A stretch of DNA of 64,000 bases from assembly GCA_963729935.1 (NCBI GenBank), contig CAVSPW010000004.1, positions 248,001-312,000 of the forward strand. The letters are read 5' to 3'. Position 1 is the first letter of the stretch. Every line of letters starts with the position of its first letter. Of this stretch, positions 25,164-33,968 are shown piece by piece. Both the position numbers and the translations under genes were made by a program. The stretch comes from CAIKMD01 sp963729935. GTDB lineage: Bacteria > Pseudomonadota > Alphaproteobacteria > ATCC43930 > CGMCC-115725. The notes below the pieces were generated by a model. The model did not search any database. It was not told the origin of the DNA and worked only from the letters and a program-made list of their open reading frames with translations.

Positions 25164-26365
25164 GCCACCCGCTCGATCACCGCGGCGATGCCCTGGCCGA
25201 CGCCGATGCACATGGTGACGAGGGCGTAGCGGCCGCCGCTGCGATGGAGCTGGCGCGTCGCGGTCAAGGCGAGCCGCGCGCCCGAGGCGCCCAAGGGATG
25301 ACCGATCGCGATGGCGCCGCCATTCGGGTTGACGCGCTCGTCGTTGAAATCGATGTTCATGAGCTTCAGGCAGCCGAGCACCTGGCTGGCGAAGGCCTCG
25401 TTGAGCTCGATCACGTCGATGTCCTTCAAGGTGAGACCGGCGCGCTCGATCGCCTTTTTAGACGCCGGCACGGGTCCCAATCCCATCACCCGCGGCGCCA
25501 CGCCCGCGACCGCGGCCGAGACGATGCGCGCCAGGGGCTTGGCGTCGGCCTTCTCGCCGGCCTTCTTGTTGCCGATGATGAGCGCGGCCGCGCCGTCATT
25601 GATGCCCGAGGCGTTGCCGGCGGTGACGACGCCATCGGGATTGAGCGCCTTCAGCGCCAGCAGCCGCTCCAGGGTCGTCTCGGGGCGCGGATGCTCGTCC
25701 TGGGCGACGAGATTGGTCGCGCCTTTCTTGCCGCTCGGCACAGTGACCGGCAGAAGCTCCTTGTCGTAGAAGCCGGCGGCCTTGGCCTTGGCGTATTTCT
25801 CCTGGCTCGCGAGCGCGAATTTGTCGCTCTCTTGGCGCGTGATCTGATGCTCGCGCGCGACATTGTCGGCGGTCTCGGCCATGGTGTCGGCGCCATAGGC
25901 TTTCTCGACCTTGGGGTTGGGAAAGCGCGCGCCGATGGTCGAATTGAACATGCGGTATTCGCGCTGATAGGGCGCCTCGGATTTGGCCATGACGAAAGGC
26001 GCGCGGCTCATGCTCTCGACGCCGCCGGCGATGAAGAGCTCGCCCTGGCCGCTCGATGCCGCGCGCGCGGTGTCGAGTATGGCGGCGAGCCCGCTGCCGC
26101 AGAGCCTGTTCACCGTGAGCCCCGCAGTCTCGATCGGCAGGCCCGCGAGCAGGAGCGCGTGGCGCGCGACGTTGCGCGCATCCTCGCCCGCCTGGTTGGT
26201 GCAGCCCATCACCGCGTCTTCGTAATCCTGCGGCTTGAAGGGGTTGCGCCCGACCACCTCCTTGATGACGCCGGCGAGGAGATCGTCGGCGCGCATCGGC
26301 GCCAGCGCGCCCGCATGGCGGCCGATCGGCGTACGCAACCCGTCATAGATGTAGGCGTCGAGCAT
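25160..26365 (-). CDS. Thiolase, 3-oxoadipyl-CoA/acetyl-CoA acyltransferase type
   Basis: A 401-residue degradative thiolase. The acyl-enzyme Cys is in VNRLCGSGLAAI, the His in GHPLGASGARLALT and the second Cys in VTMCIGVGQGIAA. The N-terminus (AYIYDGLRTPIGRHAGAL) and GCTNQAGEDARNVARHALLLAGLP are closest to the PcaF/PaaJ group, which cleaves 3-oxoadipyl-CoA to succinyl-CoA and acetyl-CoA. With the CoA-transferase it could finish the beta-ketoadipate route, or handle acetoacetyl-CoA. It is coupled to the thioesterase gene. Confidence 0.92.
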   Translation of the reverse strand: MLDAYIYDGLRTPIGRHAGALAPMRADDLLAGVIKEVVGRNPFKPQDYEDAVMGCTNQAGEDARNVARHALLLAGLPIETAGLTVNRLCGSGLAAILDTARAASSGQGELFIAGGVESMSRAPFVMAKSEAPYQREYRMFNSTIGARFPNPKVEKAYGADTMAETADNVAREHQITRQESDKFALASQEKYAKAKAAGFYDKELLPVTVPSGKKGATNLVAQDEHPRPETTLERLLALKALNPDGVVTAGNASGINDGAAALIIGNKKAGEKADAKPLARIVSAAVAGVAPRVMGLGPVPASKKAIERAGLTLKDIDVIELNEAFASQVLGCLKLMNIDFNDERVNPNGGAIAIGHPLGASGARLALTATRQLHRSGGRYALVTMCIGVGQGIAAVIERVA

Positions 26366-26442
26366 GGGGGAGATCCTTGTGAGCCGCTTTCGGGCGGGAA
26401 ATTAGGCAATGCGGGCAGGTCCGACAAGCGATATGGATAGAC

Positions 26443-28023
26443 ATGCGCGATTTCCAGCTTCCCCGCCGTTCCGCCGCCATCGCCGCCAATGGCATGGCGG
26501 CGACCTCGCATCCGCTCGCGACCCTGGCCGCGATCGACGTGCTGCGCCAAGGCGGCAACGCCGTCGATGCCGCGATCGCGGCCGTGGCGATGCTGTGCGT
26601 GACCGAGCCGCATATGACGGGCATCGGCGGCGATTGCTTCGTGCTCTATTCGAAGCAGGGTGCTCCGCCGATCGCCTTGAACGGCTCGGGCCGCGCGCCG
26701 ATGAAGGCGACGATCGACTGGTATCGCGCGCAAGGCATTCGCGCGATCGAGGTCGAGACGCCGCATGCGGTGAGCGTGCCAGGTGCCGTCGATGCGTGGT
26801 GCCGCCTGCTTCAAGATCACGGCACCAAGGAGATGGCCGCGCTTTTCGCGCCGGCGATCAAGCTCGCCGAGGAAGGCTATGCGGTGACGCCGCGCGTCGC
26901 CGCCGATTTCGCCGCGAGCTTTCCCAAGCAGGCGCATGATCGCGATGCCGCGCGCGTCTTCGCGCCTCAAGGCCGGGCGATCGGCCTGGGCGAGAAGCTC
27001 TATCAGCCGGCGCTCGCGAACACGCTCAAACGCATCGCGCGCGAGGGCAGGGCGGGATTCTACGAGGGGCCCGTCGGCGAGGAGATCGTGGCGAAGCTCA
27101 ACCGTCTGGGCGGGCTCCATACGCTCGAGGATTTCGCGCAGCAGAAATGCGAATACGTGACGCCGATCGCGGCGCCCTATCGCGATCACCACGTCTATGA
27201 ATGCCCGCCCAACGGCCAGGGCCTCGCCGCGTTGATGATCCTGCGCACGCTCGAAGGTTATGCGCTCGGCGAGGAAAAACTCAGCGCGGTCGACCGGATT
27301 CATCTCCTGGCCGAGGCCGTTACCGCCGCTTGTCGCGCGCGCGATGCCTCGATCGCCGATCCGCGCTTCGTCGCGGTCGATGTCGAACGGTTCCTATCCG
27401 ACGGATATGCCGAAGCGGTGCGCTCGCGCATCCGTCTCGACCGCGCCGCGCCGCCCGCCTCGTGGGACGAGGTCGTGCACAAGGACACGGTCTATTTCTC
27501 GATCGTCGATCGCGACGGCAACGCGGTCTCGTTCATCAACTCGCTTTTCCATGATTTCGGCAGCGGCATCTTCGTGCCGGGCTGCGGCGTGATGCTGCAC
27601 AACCGCGCCATCAGCTTCCGCCTCGATCCGGCGCATCCGAACGCGATCGCGCCGGGCAAGCGCCCAATGCACACCATCATCCCCGGCATGCTGCTGCGCG
27701 AGGGCAAGGCGGTGATGCCCTTCGGCGTCATGGGCGGCGCCTATCAGGCCTGCGGCCACGCGCATTTCCTCAGCCAGATGCTCGATCGCGGCCTCGATCC
27801 GCAAGCGGCCGCTGAGGCGCCGCGCAGCTTTGCCTTTGACGGGTATCTGCAGCTCGAATCGACCATCCCCCTGGAGATCGCGCGCGATCTGGCGCAACGC
27901 GGGCATCGCGTGGTCCGCGGCGGGCCCTTGGGCGGCTGCCAGGCGATCTGGATCGACCATGCGCGCGGCTGTCTCGTCGGCGGCTCGGACCCGCGCAAGG
28001 ATGGCTGCGCACTCGGCTATTAG
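26443..28023 (+). CDS. Gamma-glutamyltransferase family Ntn-hydrolase
   Basis: A 526-residue protein of the gamma-glutamyltranspeptidase family, which self-cleaves at a Thr to give large and small subunits. The Thr nucleophile lies in HKDTVYFSIVDRDGNAVSF; large-subunit landmarks are LRQGGNAVDAAIAAVAML and TGIGGDCFVLYS, small-subunit ones PGKRPMHTIIPGML and GGAYQACGHAHFL. No signal peptide is seen at the N-terminus (MRDFQLPRRSAAIAANGM), so it is probably cytoplasmic, as in catabolic or oxamate-amidohydrolase-type members. The substrate need not be glutathione. Confidence 0.93.
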   Translation: MRDFQLPRRSAAIAANGMAATSHPLATLAAIDVLRQGGNAVDAAIAAVAMLCVTEPHMTGIGGDCFVLYSKQGAPPIALNGSGRAPMKATIDWYRAQGIRAIEVETPHAVSVPGAVDAWCRLLQDHGTKEMAALFAPAIKLAEEGYAVTPRVAADFAASFPKQAHDRDAARVFAPQGRAIGLGEKLYQPALANTLKRIAREGRAGFYEGPVGEEIVAKLNRLGGLHTLEDFAQQKCEYVTPIAAPYRDHHVYECPPNGQGLAALMILRTLEGYALGEEKLSAVDRIHLLAEAVTAACRARDASIADPRFVAVDVERFLSDGYAEAVRSRIRLDRAAPPASWDEVVHKDTVYFSIVDRDGNAVSFINSLFHDFGSGIFVPGCGVMLHNRAISFRLDPAHPNAIAPGKRPMHTIIPGMLLREGKAVMPFGVMGGAYQACGHAHFLSQMLDRGLDPQAAAEAPRSFAFDGYLQLESTIPLEIARDLAQRGHRVVRGGPLGGCQAIWIDHARGCLVGGSDPRKDGCALGY

Positions 28024-28185
28024 CGATCCGTGCTCGATCATCGTCATGCGGCGCCGGCGGCTATGTGCAAGAAATAGCCGCCGCGCGCAAAAACTAGGCA
28101 AAGATTCCCTTCGGCACCACGAAAAGGGCGCCGCGCGGAAAAGCCGCGAGAACGGGCCGGCGGCGATCGGTCTCGGGCTTGGGGC

Positions 28186-28524
28186 TTAGAGCGCCGCCGC
28201 GCCTTTTTCGCCGGTGCGGATGCGATAGGCGGCGTCGAGGTCCATCACGAAGACCTTTCCGTCGCCGATCTTTCCGGTCTTTGCCGCCGCCTCGATGGCT
28301 TCGACGACCTGGGTCAACTGGGCGTCATCCACCGCGACTTCGACCTTCATTTTCGGCACCAAGGTGACGGTGTACTCGTTGCCGCGATAGATCTCGGTCT
28401 GGCCTTTTTGCCGGCCGAAACCGCGGACCTCGCTGACCGTCATGCCTTGTATGCCGAGCTTGGTCAGCGCGTCGCGGACTTCGTCGAATTTGAAGGGCTT
28501 GATGATCGCAATTACATACTTCAT
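28186..28524 (-). CDS. glnK: Nitrogen regulatory protein P-II (GlnK/GlnB)
   Basis: A 112-residue trimeric signal protein. MKYVIAIIKPFKFDEVRDAL is the family start; the T-loop has Tyr51 in EIYRGNEYTV, the uridylylation site; the B and C loops are KTGKIGDGKVFV and YRIRTGEKG, which bind ATP/ADP and 2-oxoglutarate. A match to the sigma-54 consensus lies about 80 bases upstream, so it is probably induced by nitrogen limitation through NtrC. No amtB follows; the gene converges on the gamma-glutamyltransferase gene. Nitrogen-limited expression makes GlnK the better name than GlnB. Confidence 0.95.
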   Translation of the reverse strand: MKYVIAIIKPFKFDEVRDALTKLGIQGMTVSEVRGFGRQKGQTEIYRGNEYTVTLVPKMKVEVAVDDAQLTQVVEAIEAAAKTGKIGDGKVFVMDLDAAYRIRTGEKGAAAL

Positions 28525-28850
28525 GAGGTTCCCCACAGTTTGTTCTGAATAAAAAGCTCTCGCGGGCGTCTGGTTGGCAACGGACGTTCGAACCATGTTC
28601 CGCAAGATATGTGCCATGTCCGAAGTCCCGGCCTGGCGTCGGTGCAGGCAGGTAAGCCGGGAATCCAGCCCGCGGCGGCCTTCACGCCCGCCGAGCCGCG
28701 ACGATAGCCGACTGAGGTGCGGCGCAAAACCGCCTTGGCAGTCGGAGCGGTCTCCGGTAAGACATCCGCCGCCCCGAGGGTATTCCGCGAGATTCCACAG
28801 GAAAATTAAGGAAATAGGCGCCGATCTTGAGGGGCCGTGGCGAAGGACGA
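28525..28850. other. Divergent control region between P-II and the large oxidoreductase
   Basis: About 325 bases without a gene. It holds the sigma-54 promoter of the P-II gene (separate entry) and the unrecognised promoter of the rightward oxidoreductase gene. GGTGCA at 28640-28645 and GGTGCG at about 28719 resemble half of an NtrC site (TGCACC-N5-GGTGCA), but no full palindrome is present. Confidence 0.4.
28602..28616 (-). promoter_or_regulatory. Sigma-54 (-24/-12) promoter of the P-II gene
   Basis: On the minus strand the sequence reads TGGCAC-ATATC-TTGC, an exact match to the sigma-54 core consensus TGGCAC-N5-TTGC. It points at the P-II gene, with the -12 element 78 bases before its ATG. 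Control by NtrC-type activators under nitrogen limitation follows from knowledge of glnK promoters. Confidence 0.85.
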
Positions 28851-31800
28851 ATGAGCGATCTGGTTCTGCAACATGGGCTGTCCTTCGCGGATCTTCATCA
28901 CCGCGAGGGGCTGGTGCGTCTCGACGCGGCCTTTGTCGAGCATCTCAAAGCGGCCGATGTCGGACTCTTCAACCGGCTTGTGACGGCGCGCCGCTCCCCG
29001 GACGCGGTTGCAGACAAAGACGAGTCTGAGCTGCTGATCGAGCTGGCGCCCCATCTCGAGGATTTCGTCACCGCGTTGTTTGGCATCCGCGCGCAGGCGA
29101 GCGCGCTGCGCAAGCGGCACGATGCGCTGGCGCCGGTCTATGCGGTGAAGCGGCTTTTTGTCCAAAGACGGGCGGCCAAAAGCGCATCGCCCGCGGAAGC
29201 GGCAGGGCTCGACGGGGCGGCGCTCGCGCAGGCGCTGGAGGCGCGGTTCGGCGAGAAGCTGACCGAAACGAGCTATGCGCGTCACGTCACGCGCTGGCTC
29301 GACGAAGAGGCGACCCATGCGGCGGCGCTCGACGAAGCCGCGCGCTACGCCGCCTGGGCGATCCATGCGCCCGCTGCCCGCGCGCGGCACGGCAAGGGCG
29401 TCTTGTTCAAGCTGCCTCACCGGTTCGACATGCAACACCTCGTGCCGGTCGAAACCATCCTCGAGCAGGGCGTCACCATGCTGCGTCTGTCCGAGCACGA
29501 GCGGCGCCACCGCGAGGGCTTCGCGCTCACCGATGCAGGCATGGATCTGACCGCCGCGCTCGACCACGCGAATTACTGCATCTGGTGCCACAACCAGGGC
29601 AAGGACAGCTGCTCCAAAGGGCTGAAGGACAAGAAGACCGCGAAGTTCCAGGACACGGTGTTTGGCGTCACGCTCGCCGGCTGTCCGCTCGAGGAAAAAA
29701 TCTCCGAGATGAATCTGGTGAAATCCCGCGGCTTCAGCATTGGCGCGCTGGCGATCGCCGCGATCGACAATCCGATGATGGCCGGCACGGGCCATCGCAT
29801 TTGCAACGACTGCATGAAGGCCTGCATCTACCAGAAGCAGGATCCGGTCGACATTCCGCAAATCGAGACGCGCAACCTCAAGGACGTGCTGGGCCTGCCC
29901 TGGGGCTTCGAGATCTATAGCCTGTTGACGCGCTGGAACCCGCTCGATCTGCGCCGGCCCTTGCCCAAGCCCGAGACCGGCTACAAGGTGCTGGTCGTGG
30001 GGCTCGGGCCCGCGGGGTTCACGCTCGCCCATCATCTGATGAATGACGGGCATCACGTCGTCGCCATCGACGGTTTGAAGATCGAGCCTTTGCCCGCGGG
30101 CCTCTCCGGCCCGCGCTTTCACCCGATCCACGACGCCAAAGAGCTTTGGGAAGGGCTCGACGACCGCGTGATGGCCGGGTTCGGCGGCGTCGCCGAATAC
30201 GGCATCACCGTGCGCTGGGACAAGAATTTTCTCAAAGTGATCCGGCTCCTCATCGAGCGGCGCGCGCAATTCGCGCTTTACGGCGGCGTGCGCTTCGGCG
30301 GCACCATCACCATCGACGACGCCTTCGCGCTGGGCTTCGATCACGTCGCGCTCTGCGCCGGCGCGGGACGTCCGACCATCGTGCCGATGAAGAACGGGCT
30401 CGCGCGCGGCGTGCGCCAGGCCTCGGATTTCCTCATGGCGCTGCAATTGACCGGCGCCGCCAAGAAGTCGAGCCTCGCCAATCTCACCGTGCGCCTGCCC
30501 ATCGTCGTCATCGGCGGCGGCCTGACCGCGATCGACACGGCGACGGAATCGCTCGCCTATTATCCGGTCCAGGTCGAGAAATTCCTCGCGCGCTACGAGA
30601 TCCTCGTGGCCGAGCGCGGCGAGACGGCGGTGCGCGCGAGCTGGAGCGCGGAAGACGCGGCGACGGCTGCAGAATTCATCGCGCACGCCAAGGCGATCCG
30701 CGCCGAGCTCGAGGCGGCCAAGCGCGAAGGCGTCACGCCGCGCATCGCGCGGCTTCTCGATGAATGGGGCGGCGTCACCATCGCCTATCGCCGGCGGCTC
30801 GTCGATGCGCCGAGCTATACGCTCAATCACGAAGAGGTCGCGAAGGCGATGGAGGAAGGCATCCGCTTCGCCGAAGGCCTCTCGCCAGAAGAGGTCAAGG
30901 TCGACCGCTTCGGCCATGCCGAGGCCTTGGTTCTGTCGCGCCATGCGGTGGATGCGGCGGGCAAGCTTTCCCCGGCCGGGGAGCGCGTCACTTTGAAAGC
31001 GCGGAGCATCCTGGTCGCCGCTGGCACGCAGCCCAACACGGTGCTCGCGCGCGAAGACGCGCAGGTCGAAATCGACGGGCGCTATTTCCAGGCCTATGAC
31101 GAGGAGGGCGCCAAGGTTAGACCCGAGCGCGTCGCCAAGCCCGATCAGGTGCAGGTCCTGATGAGTCATCGCGCGGACGGGCGCGCGATGAGCTTCTTCG
31201 GCGATCTTCATCCCTCCTTCGCCGGCAATGTGGTGAAGGCGATGGGCGGCGCGAAGCTGGGCTATCCGGTGGTGAGCCGTATCCTGGCCCGGCGCAAGCC
31301 CGAGGCAACCGAGCCCAAGCAATTGATCGCCCGTCTCGATGACGAGCTGCGTCCCAGGGTTCGCGCGGTGGTCGAGCTTGCGCCCAAGATCGTCGAGGTG
31401 ATCCTGCGCGCGCCAATGGCCGCGCGCGCCTTCAAGCCGGGTCAGTTCTTCCGTCTGCAGAATTACGAGACGCGGGCGCTCAAGAGCGACGGCACCGTGC
31501 TGACGATGGAAGGCTTGGCCTTGACCGGCGCCACGGTCGATCGCGCGCAGGGCCTGCTTTCGACCATCGTGCTGGAAATGGGCGGCTCTTCGGATCTCTG
31601 CCGCTTGTTGGAACCGGGCGAGCCGGTGGTGCTGATGGGTCCGACCGGAACGCCGACCGAGACGCCGGGCGGCGAGACCGTGGTTCTCGTCGGGGGCGGG
31701 CTCGGCAATGCGGTGCTGCTCTCGATCGGCAGCGCGTCGCGCCAGGCGGGGTCGAAGGTGCTCTATTTCGCGGGCTACAAGAAGCCGCAGGACCGCTACA

Positions 31801-32327
31801 AGATCGCGGAAATCGAAGCCGCGGCCGATTGCGTCGTGTGGTGCTGCGACGAAGCGCCGGGCTTTTCGCCCGCGCGCCCGCAGGACAAGGCTTTCACCGG
31901 CAATATCGTCGAGGCGATGGCGGCTTATGCCGAGGGCAAGCTCGGCGCTCAGGCCTTAAGGCTCGACGCCGCCGATCGGATCATCGTCATCGGCTCGGAT
32001 GGCATGATGGGCGCGGTGGCGCGCGCGCGCGACGGCGTCTTGAAGCCTCACTTGAAGCCGGGGCATCGCGCGATCGCCTCGATCAACTCGCCGATGCAAT
32101 GCATGATGAAGGAAATCTGCGCGCAATGCCTTCAGCCGCAGAAGGATCCGGTCACCGGCGAGGAGACCATCGTGTTTTCCTGCTTCAATCAGGATCAGGC
32201 GCTCGACCGCGTCGATTTCCGCGCGCTGCGCGAGAGGCTCGGGCAGAACAGCCTCGAGGAAAAGCTCGGCGCGCAATGGATCGACCGCTGCCTCAAGGAC
32301 ATCGGGCGGCGCGAGGCGGCGGAGTAG
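28851..32327 (+). CDS. 1158-residue fused FAD oxidoreductase (GltD/DPD-like core plus PyrK/FNR-like C-terminus)
   Basis: Domains in order: residues 1-230 helical, no family recognised; a cysteine-rich region with CIWCHNQGKDSC (about 243-254), GCP (about 278) and CNDCMKAC (about 318-325), suited to [4Fe-4S] clusters; a GltD-like FAD/NAD(P) domain with VLVVGLGPAG (about 380) and IVVIGGGLTAID (about 552); from about 830 a ferredoxin-reductase/PyrK-like barrel (FKPGQFFRLQN) with nucleotide motif VVLVGGGLGNA (about 943); and cysteines in CMMKEICAQC (about 1083-1092) and FSCF (about 1110) that fit PyrK's 2Fe-2S ligands. It is probably a multi-centre NAD(P)H electron-transfer enzyme. ATG at 28851 follows AAGGACGA. 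The substrate is unknown. Confidence 0.85.
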   Translation: MSDLVLQHGLSFADLHHREGLVRLDAAFVEHLKAADVGLFNRLVTARRSPDAVADKDESELLIELAPHLEDFVTALFGIRAQASALRKRHDALAPVYAVKRLFVQRRAAKSASPAEAAGLDGAALAQALEARFGEKLTETSYARHVTRWLDEEATHAAALDEAARYAAWAIHAPAARARHGKGVLFKLPHRFDMQHLVPVETILEQGVTMLRLSEHERRHREGFALTDAGMDLTAALDHANYCIWCHNQGKDSCSKGLKDKKTAKFQDTVFGVTLAGCPLEEKISEMNLVKSRGFSIGALAIAAIDNPMMAGTGHRICNDCMKACIYQKQDPVDIPQIETRNLKDVLGLPWGFEIYSLLTRWNPLDLRRPLPKPETGYKVLVVGLGPAGFTLAHHLMNDGHHVVAIDGLKIEPLPAGLSGPRFHPIHDAKELWEGLDDRVMAGFGGVAEYGITVRWDKNFLKVIRLLIERRAQFALYGGVRFGGTITIDDAFALGFDHVALCAGAGRPTIVPMKNGLARGVRQASDFLMALQLTGAAKKSSLANLTVRLPIVVIGGGLTAIDTATESLAYYPVQVEKFLARYEILVAERGETAVRASWSAEDAATAAEFIAHAKAIRAELEAAKREGVTPRIARLLDEWGGVTIAYRRRLVDAPSYTLNHEEVAKAMEEGIRFAEGLSPEEVKVDRFGHAEALVLSRHAVDAAGKLSPAGERVTLKARSILVAAGTQPNTVLAREDAQVEIDGRYFQAYDEEGAKVRPERVAKPDQVQVLMSHRADGRAMSFFGDLHPSFAGNVVKAMGGAKLGYPVVSRILARRKPEATEPKQLIARLDDELRPRVRAVVELAPKIVEVILRAPMAARAFKPGQFFRLQNYETRALKSDGTVLTMEGLALTGATVDRAQGLLSTIVLEMGGSSDLCRLLEPGEPVVLMGPTGTPTETPGGETVVLVGGGLGNAVLLSIGSASRQAGSKVLYFAGYKKPQDRYKIAEIEAAADCVVWCCDEAPGFSPARPQDKAFTGNIVEAMAAYAEGKLGAQALRLDAADRIIVIGSDGMMGAVARARDGVLKPHLKPGHRAIASINSPMQCMMKEICAQCLQPQKDPVTGEETIVFSCFNQDQALDRVDFRALRERLGQNSLEEKLGAQWIDRCLKDIGRREAAE

Positions 32328-32400
32328 GGCTGCTTCGTCGGGCTTTTCTGTGGTCGTATTGTCGGCGGCGAGCCAGCGCCCGCTTTTCCCGAACGATGCT

Positions 32401-33189
32401 CTAATCGAGTATCTTGCGCCAACCCCTTGGGCCGAGCGCTTCGAGCGGGCGGAAGCGCGCCTTGTACGACATCTTGGCGCTGTCGGCGATCCAATAGCCG
32501 AGATAGACGTAAGCGAGATTACGGCGCCGCGCCTCGTCGACCAGGGCCAGCACCAGCAGCGTGCCGAGGCTGCGCTTGGCGGCCTCGGGCGCGTAGAAGC
32601 TATAGACCGCAGAGAGCCCGTCATCGAGCGGGTCGTAGAGCCCGACGCCCCACAATCCGCCCGCCGCGTCGCGCAACTCCACCATCTTGGTGGCGACTGG
32701 GCTGTCCTCGACCATCGCCTGATAATCGCCGAAGGTCATCGCGGCCATGTCGCTGTCGCTGTGGCGGGAGCGCTGATAGCGCTGGAAGAGCCGGAACTGC
32801 TCGAGCGTCGCCTCGGCCACGAGGCAGCGGCTCAGCAGGTCGCGGTTGGCGTTGCGTGCGCGCCGGAGCGACCGGCTTTCGACGAAATCCGCCACGGGAA
32901 TGCGAACCGGCACGCACGCGGCGCAGCCGATACAAGCCGGGCGGTAGGCGACATGGTGGCTGCGCCGGAAGCCGGCGCGCGAGAGGTCGTTGTAGAACGA
33001 GGCCGCGTGACGTCCGGCCAGTTCCGTCACCAGTTTGCGTTCGACTTTGCCGGGCAGATAGGGGCAGGGCAGGGCGGTCGTGCGATAGAAATGCTGCGGG
33101 GCAACCGAAAGCCGTTCGGGCGCGGGCCGCGCCTCGCCCGGGAAGTCTTTGCTGCCGAAATCTTTTCCGCTTCTGTGACCTTCAGGCAT
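32401..33189 (-). CDS. bpt: Bpt, aspartate/glutamate leucyltransferase (N-end rule)
   Basis: A 262-residue aminoacyl-tRNA-protein transferase of the ATE family that adds leucine to N-terminal Asp/Glu of proteins, marking them for ClpSAP. Landmarks are TALPCPYLPGKVERKLVTEL, GFRRSHHVAYRPACIGCAACVPVRIPV, SDMAAMTFGDY and the GNAT-like C-terminus YVYLGYWIADSAKMSYKARFRPLE. The Cys cluster in CIGCAAC is a conserved feature. It converges with the oxidoreductase gene across 70 bases. Length fits the family (about 250). Confidence 0.95.
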   Translation of the reverse strand: MPEGHRSGKDFGSKDFPGEARPAPERLSVAPQHFYRTTALPCPYLPGKVERKLVTELAGRHAASFYNDLSRAGFRRSHHVAYRPACIGCAACVPVRIPVADFVESRSLRRARNANRDLLSRCLVAEATLEQFRLFQRYQRSRHSDSDMAAMTFGDYQAMVEDSPVATKMVELRDAAGGLWGVGLYDPLDDGLSAVYSFYAPEAAKRSLGTLLVLALVDEARRRNLAYVYLGYWIADSAKMSYKARFRPLEALGPRGWRKILD

Positions 33190-33274
33190 CGCGTTCCATC
33201 CGCCAGCCGTCCGCCGCGCCTCGATTATGACCGACGGAATGGCGCCAAGGCTAGAGGCATCGCCGCGCCTCGGT

Positions 33275-33895
33275 TCAGCTTAGTCCGATCATGATGCGCT
33301 TGCGATAGGCCGGGCGCTCGGCCAAGCGCTTGTACCAGGCTTCGAGATTGGCAAAGGCCTGGCGTTCGATCGGCAGCGTATAGAAGCGGTAGGCCAGGAT
33401 GCCGACCGGAATGTCGCCGATCGAGAATGCGGCGCCGCCGACATAAGGCGTCTCGCCAAGATAGCGGTCGAGGATGCCCATGCAGTGATTGGCCTTGGCG
33501 ACCAATTCGGCGATCTTCGCCGGATCGCGCTGCTCGGGCTTCATGCGGATCAATTGCGCGAAAGCGGGCGTGATCGCCGGCGTGAGCGTCGTCAACGCCC
33601 AGTCGAGCCAACGGTCGCCATGGGCGCGGTCATGCGGATCGGCGGGAAGGAAGCGGCCGCTCGGATCCTTCGCGGCGAGATAGCGCAGAATCGAATTCGA
33701 TTCCCAGAGGACGAAACCGTCCTCGATCAAGGTCGGCACCAACTCATTGGGATTGAGCTTGCGATATTCGGGCGTGTGATTGCCGCCATGGTCGAGCCCA
33801 TAGAGTTCGAGCGTGAAGGGCGTGCCCAACTCGTCGAGGAGCCACAGCACCTTCTGCGCATTGTAGGAATTGGGCCGTCCCAGAATTCGCAGCAT
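33275..33895 (-). CDS. Glutathione S-transferase family protein
   Basis: A 206-residue GST. The N-terminal domain has RILGRPNSYNAQKVLWLLDEL, with Ser/Asn near residue 9 as likely thiol-stabilising residue, NPNELVPTLIEDGFVLWESNSILRYLA with the cis-Pro and Glu-Ser glutathione site, and the C-terminal domain ends in the N-cap motif FSIGDIPVGILAYRFY. The family covers detoxification and many unassigned roles. It stands alone, 73 bases from motB on the same strand. Confidence 0.92.
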   Translation of the reverse strand: MLRILGRPNSYNAQKVLWLLDELGTPFTLELYGLDHGGNHTPEYRKLNPNELVPTLIEDGFVLWESNSILRYLAAKDPSGRFLPADPHDRAHGDRWLDWALTTLTPAITPAFAQLIRMKPEQRDPAKIAELVAKANHCMGILDRYLGETPYVGGAAFSIGDIPVGILAYRFYTLPIERQAFANLEAWYKRLAERPAYRKRIMIGLS

Positions 33896-33968
33896 TTCCG
33901 TTCCCCTGGTCGTTCTCGAAAGATCATGGCGCCGGGTGCCGCCATGTCAACTCGACGCGGTGACAGGA

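Noticed and set aside
23267..26365. Complete beta-ketoadipate (pca) cluster
   Set aside because: The CoA-transferase and thiolase fit, but ring-cleavage genes (pcaGHBDC) and a pca regulator are missing, and the BKACE suggests another use; the symbols pcaI/J/F were not assigned.
28630..28730. NtrC enhancer sites upstream of the P-II gene
   Set aside because: Only half-sites (GGTGCA, GGTGCG) are visible, with no TGCACC-N5-GGTGCA palindrome; not strong enough for a feature.
28806..31322. A long leftward open frame of 838 codons opposite the large oxidoreductase gene
   Set aside because: Its composition is Arg/Ala/Asp/His-rich without family motifs, and it mirrors the G/C-biased codons of the rightward gene; a typical antisense shadow.
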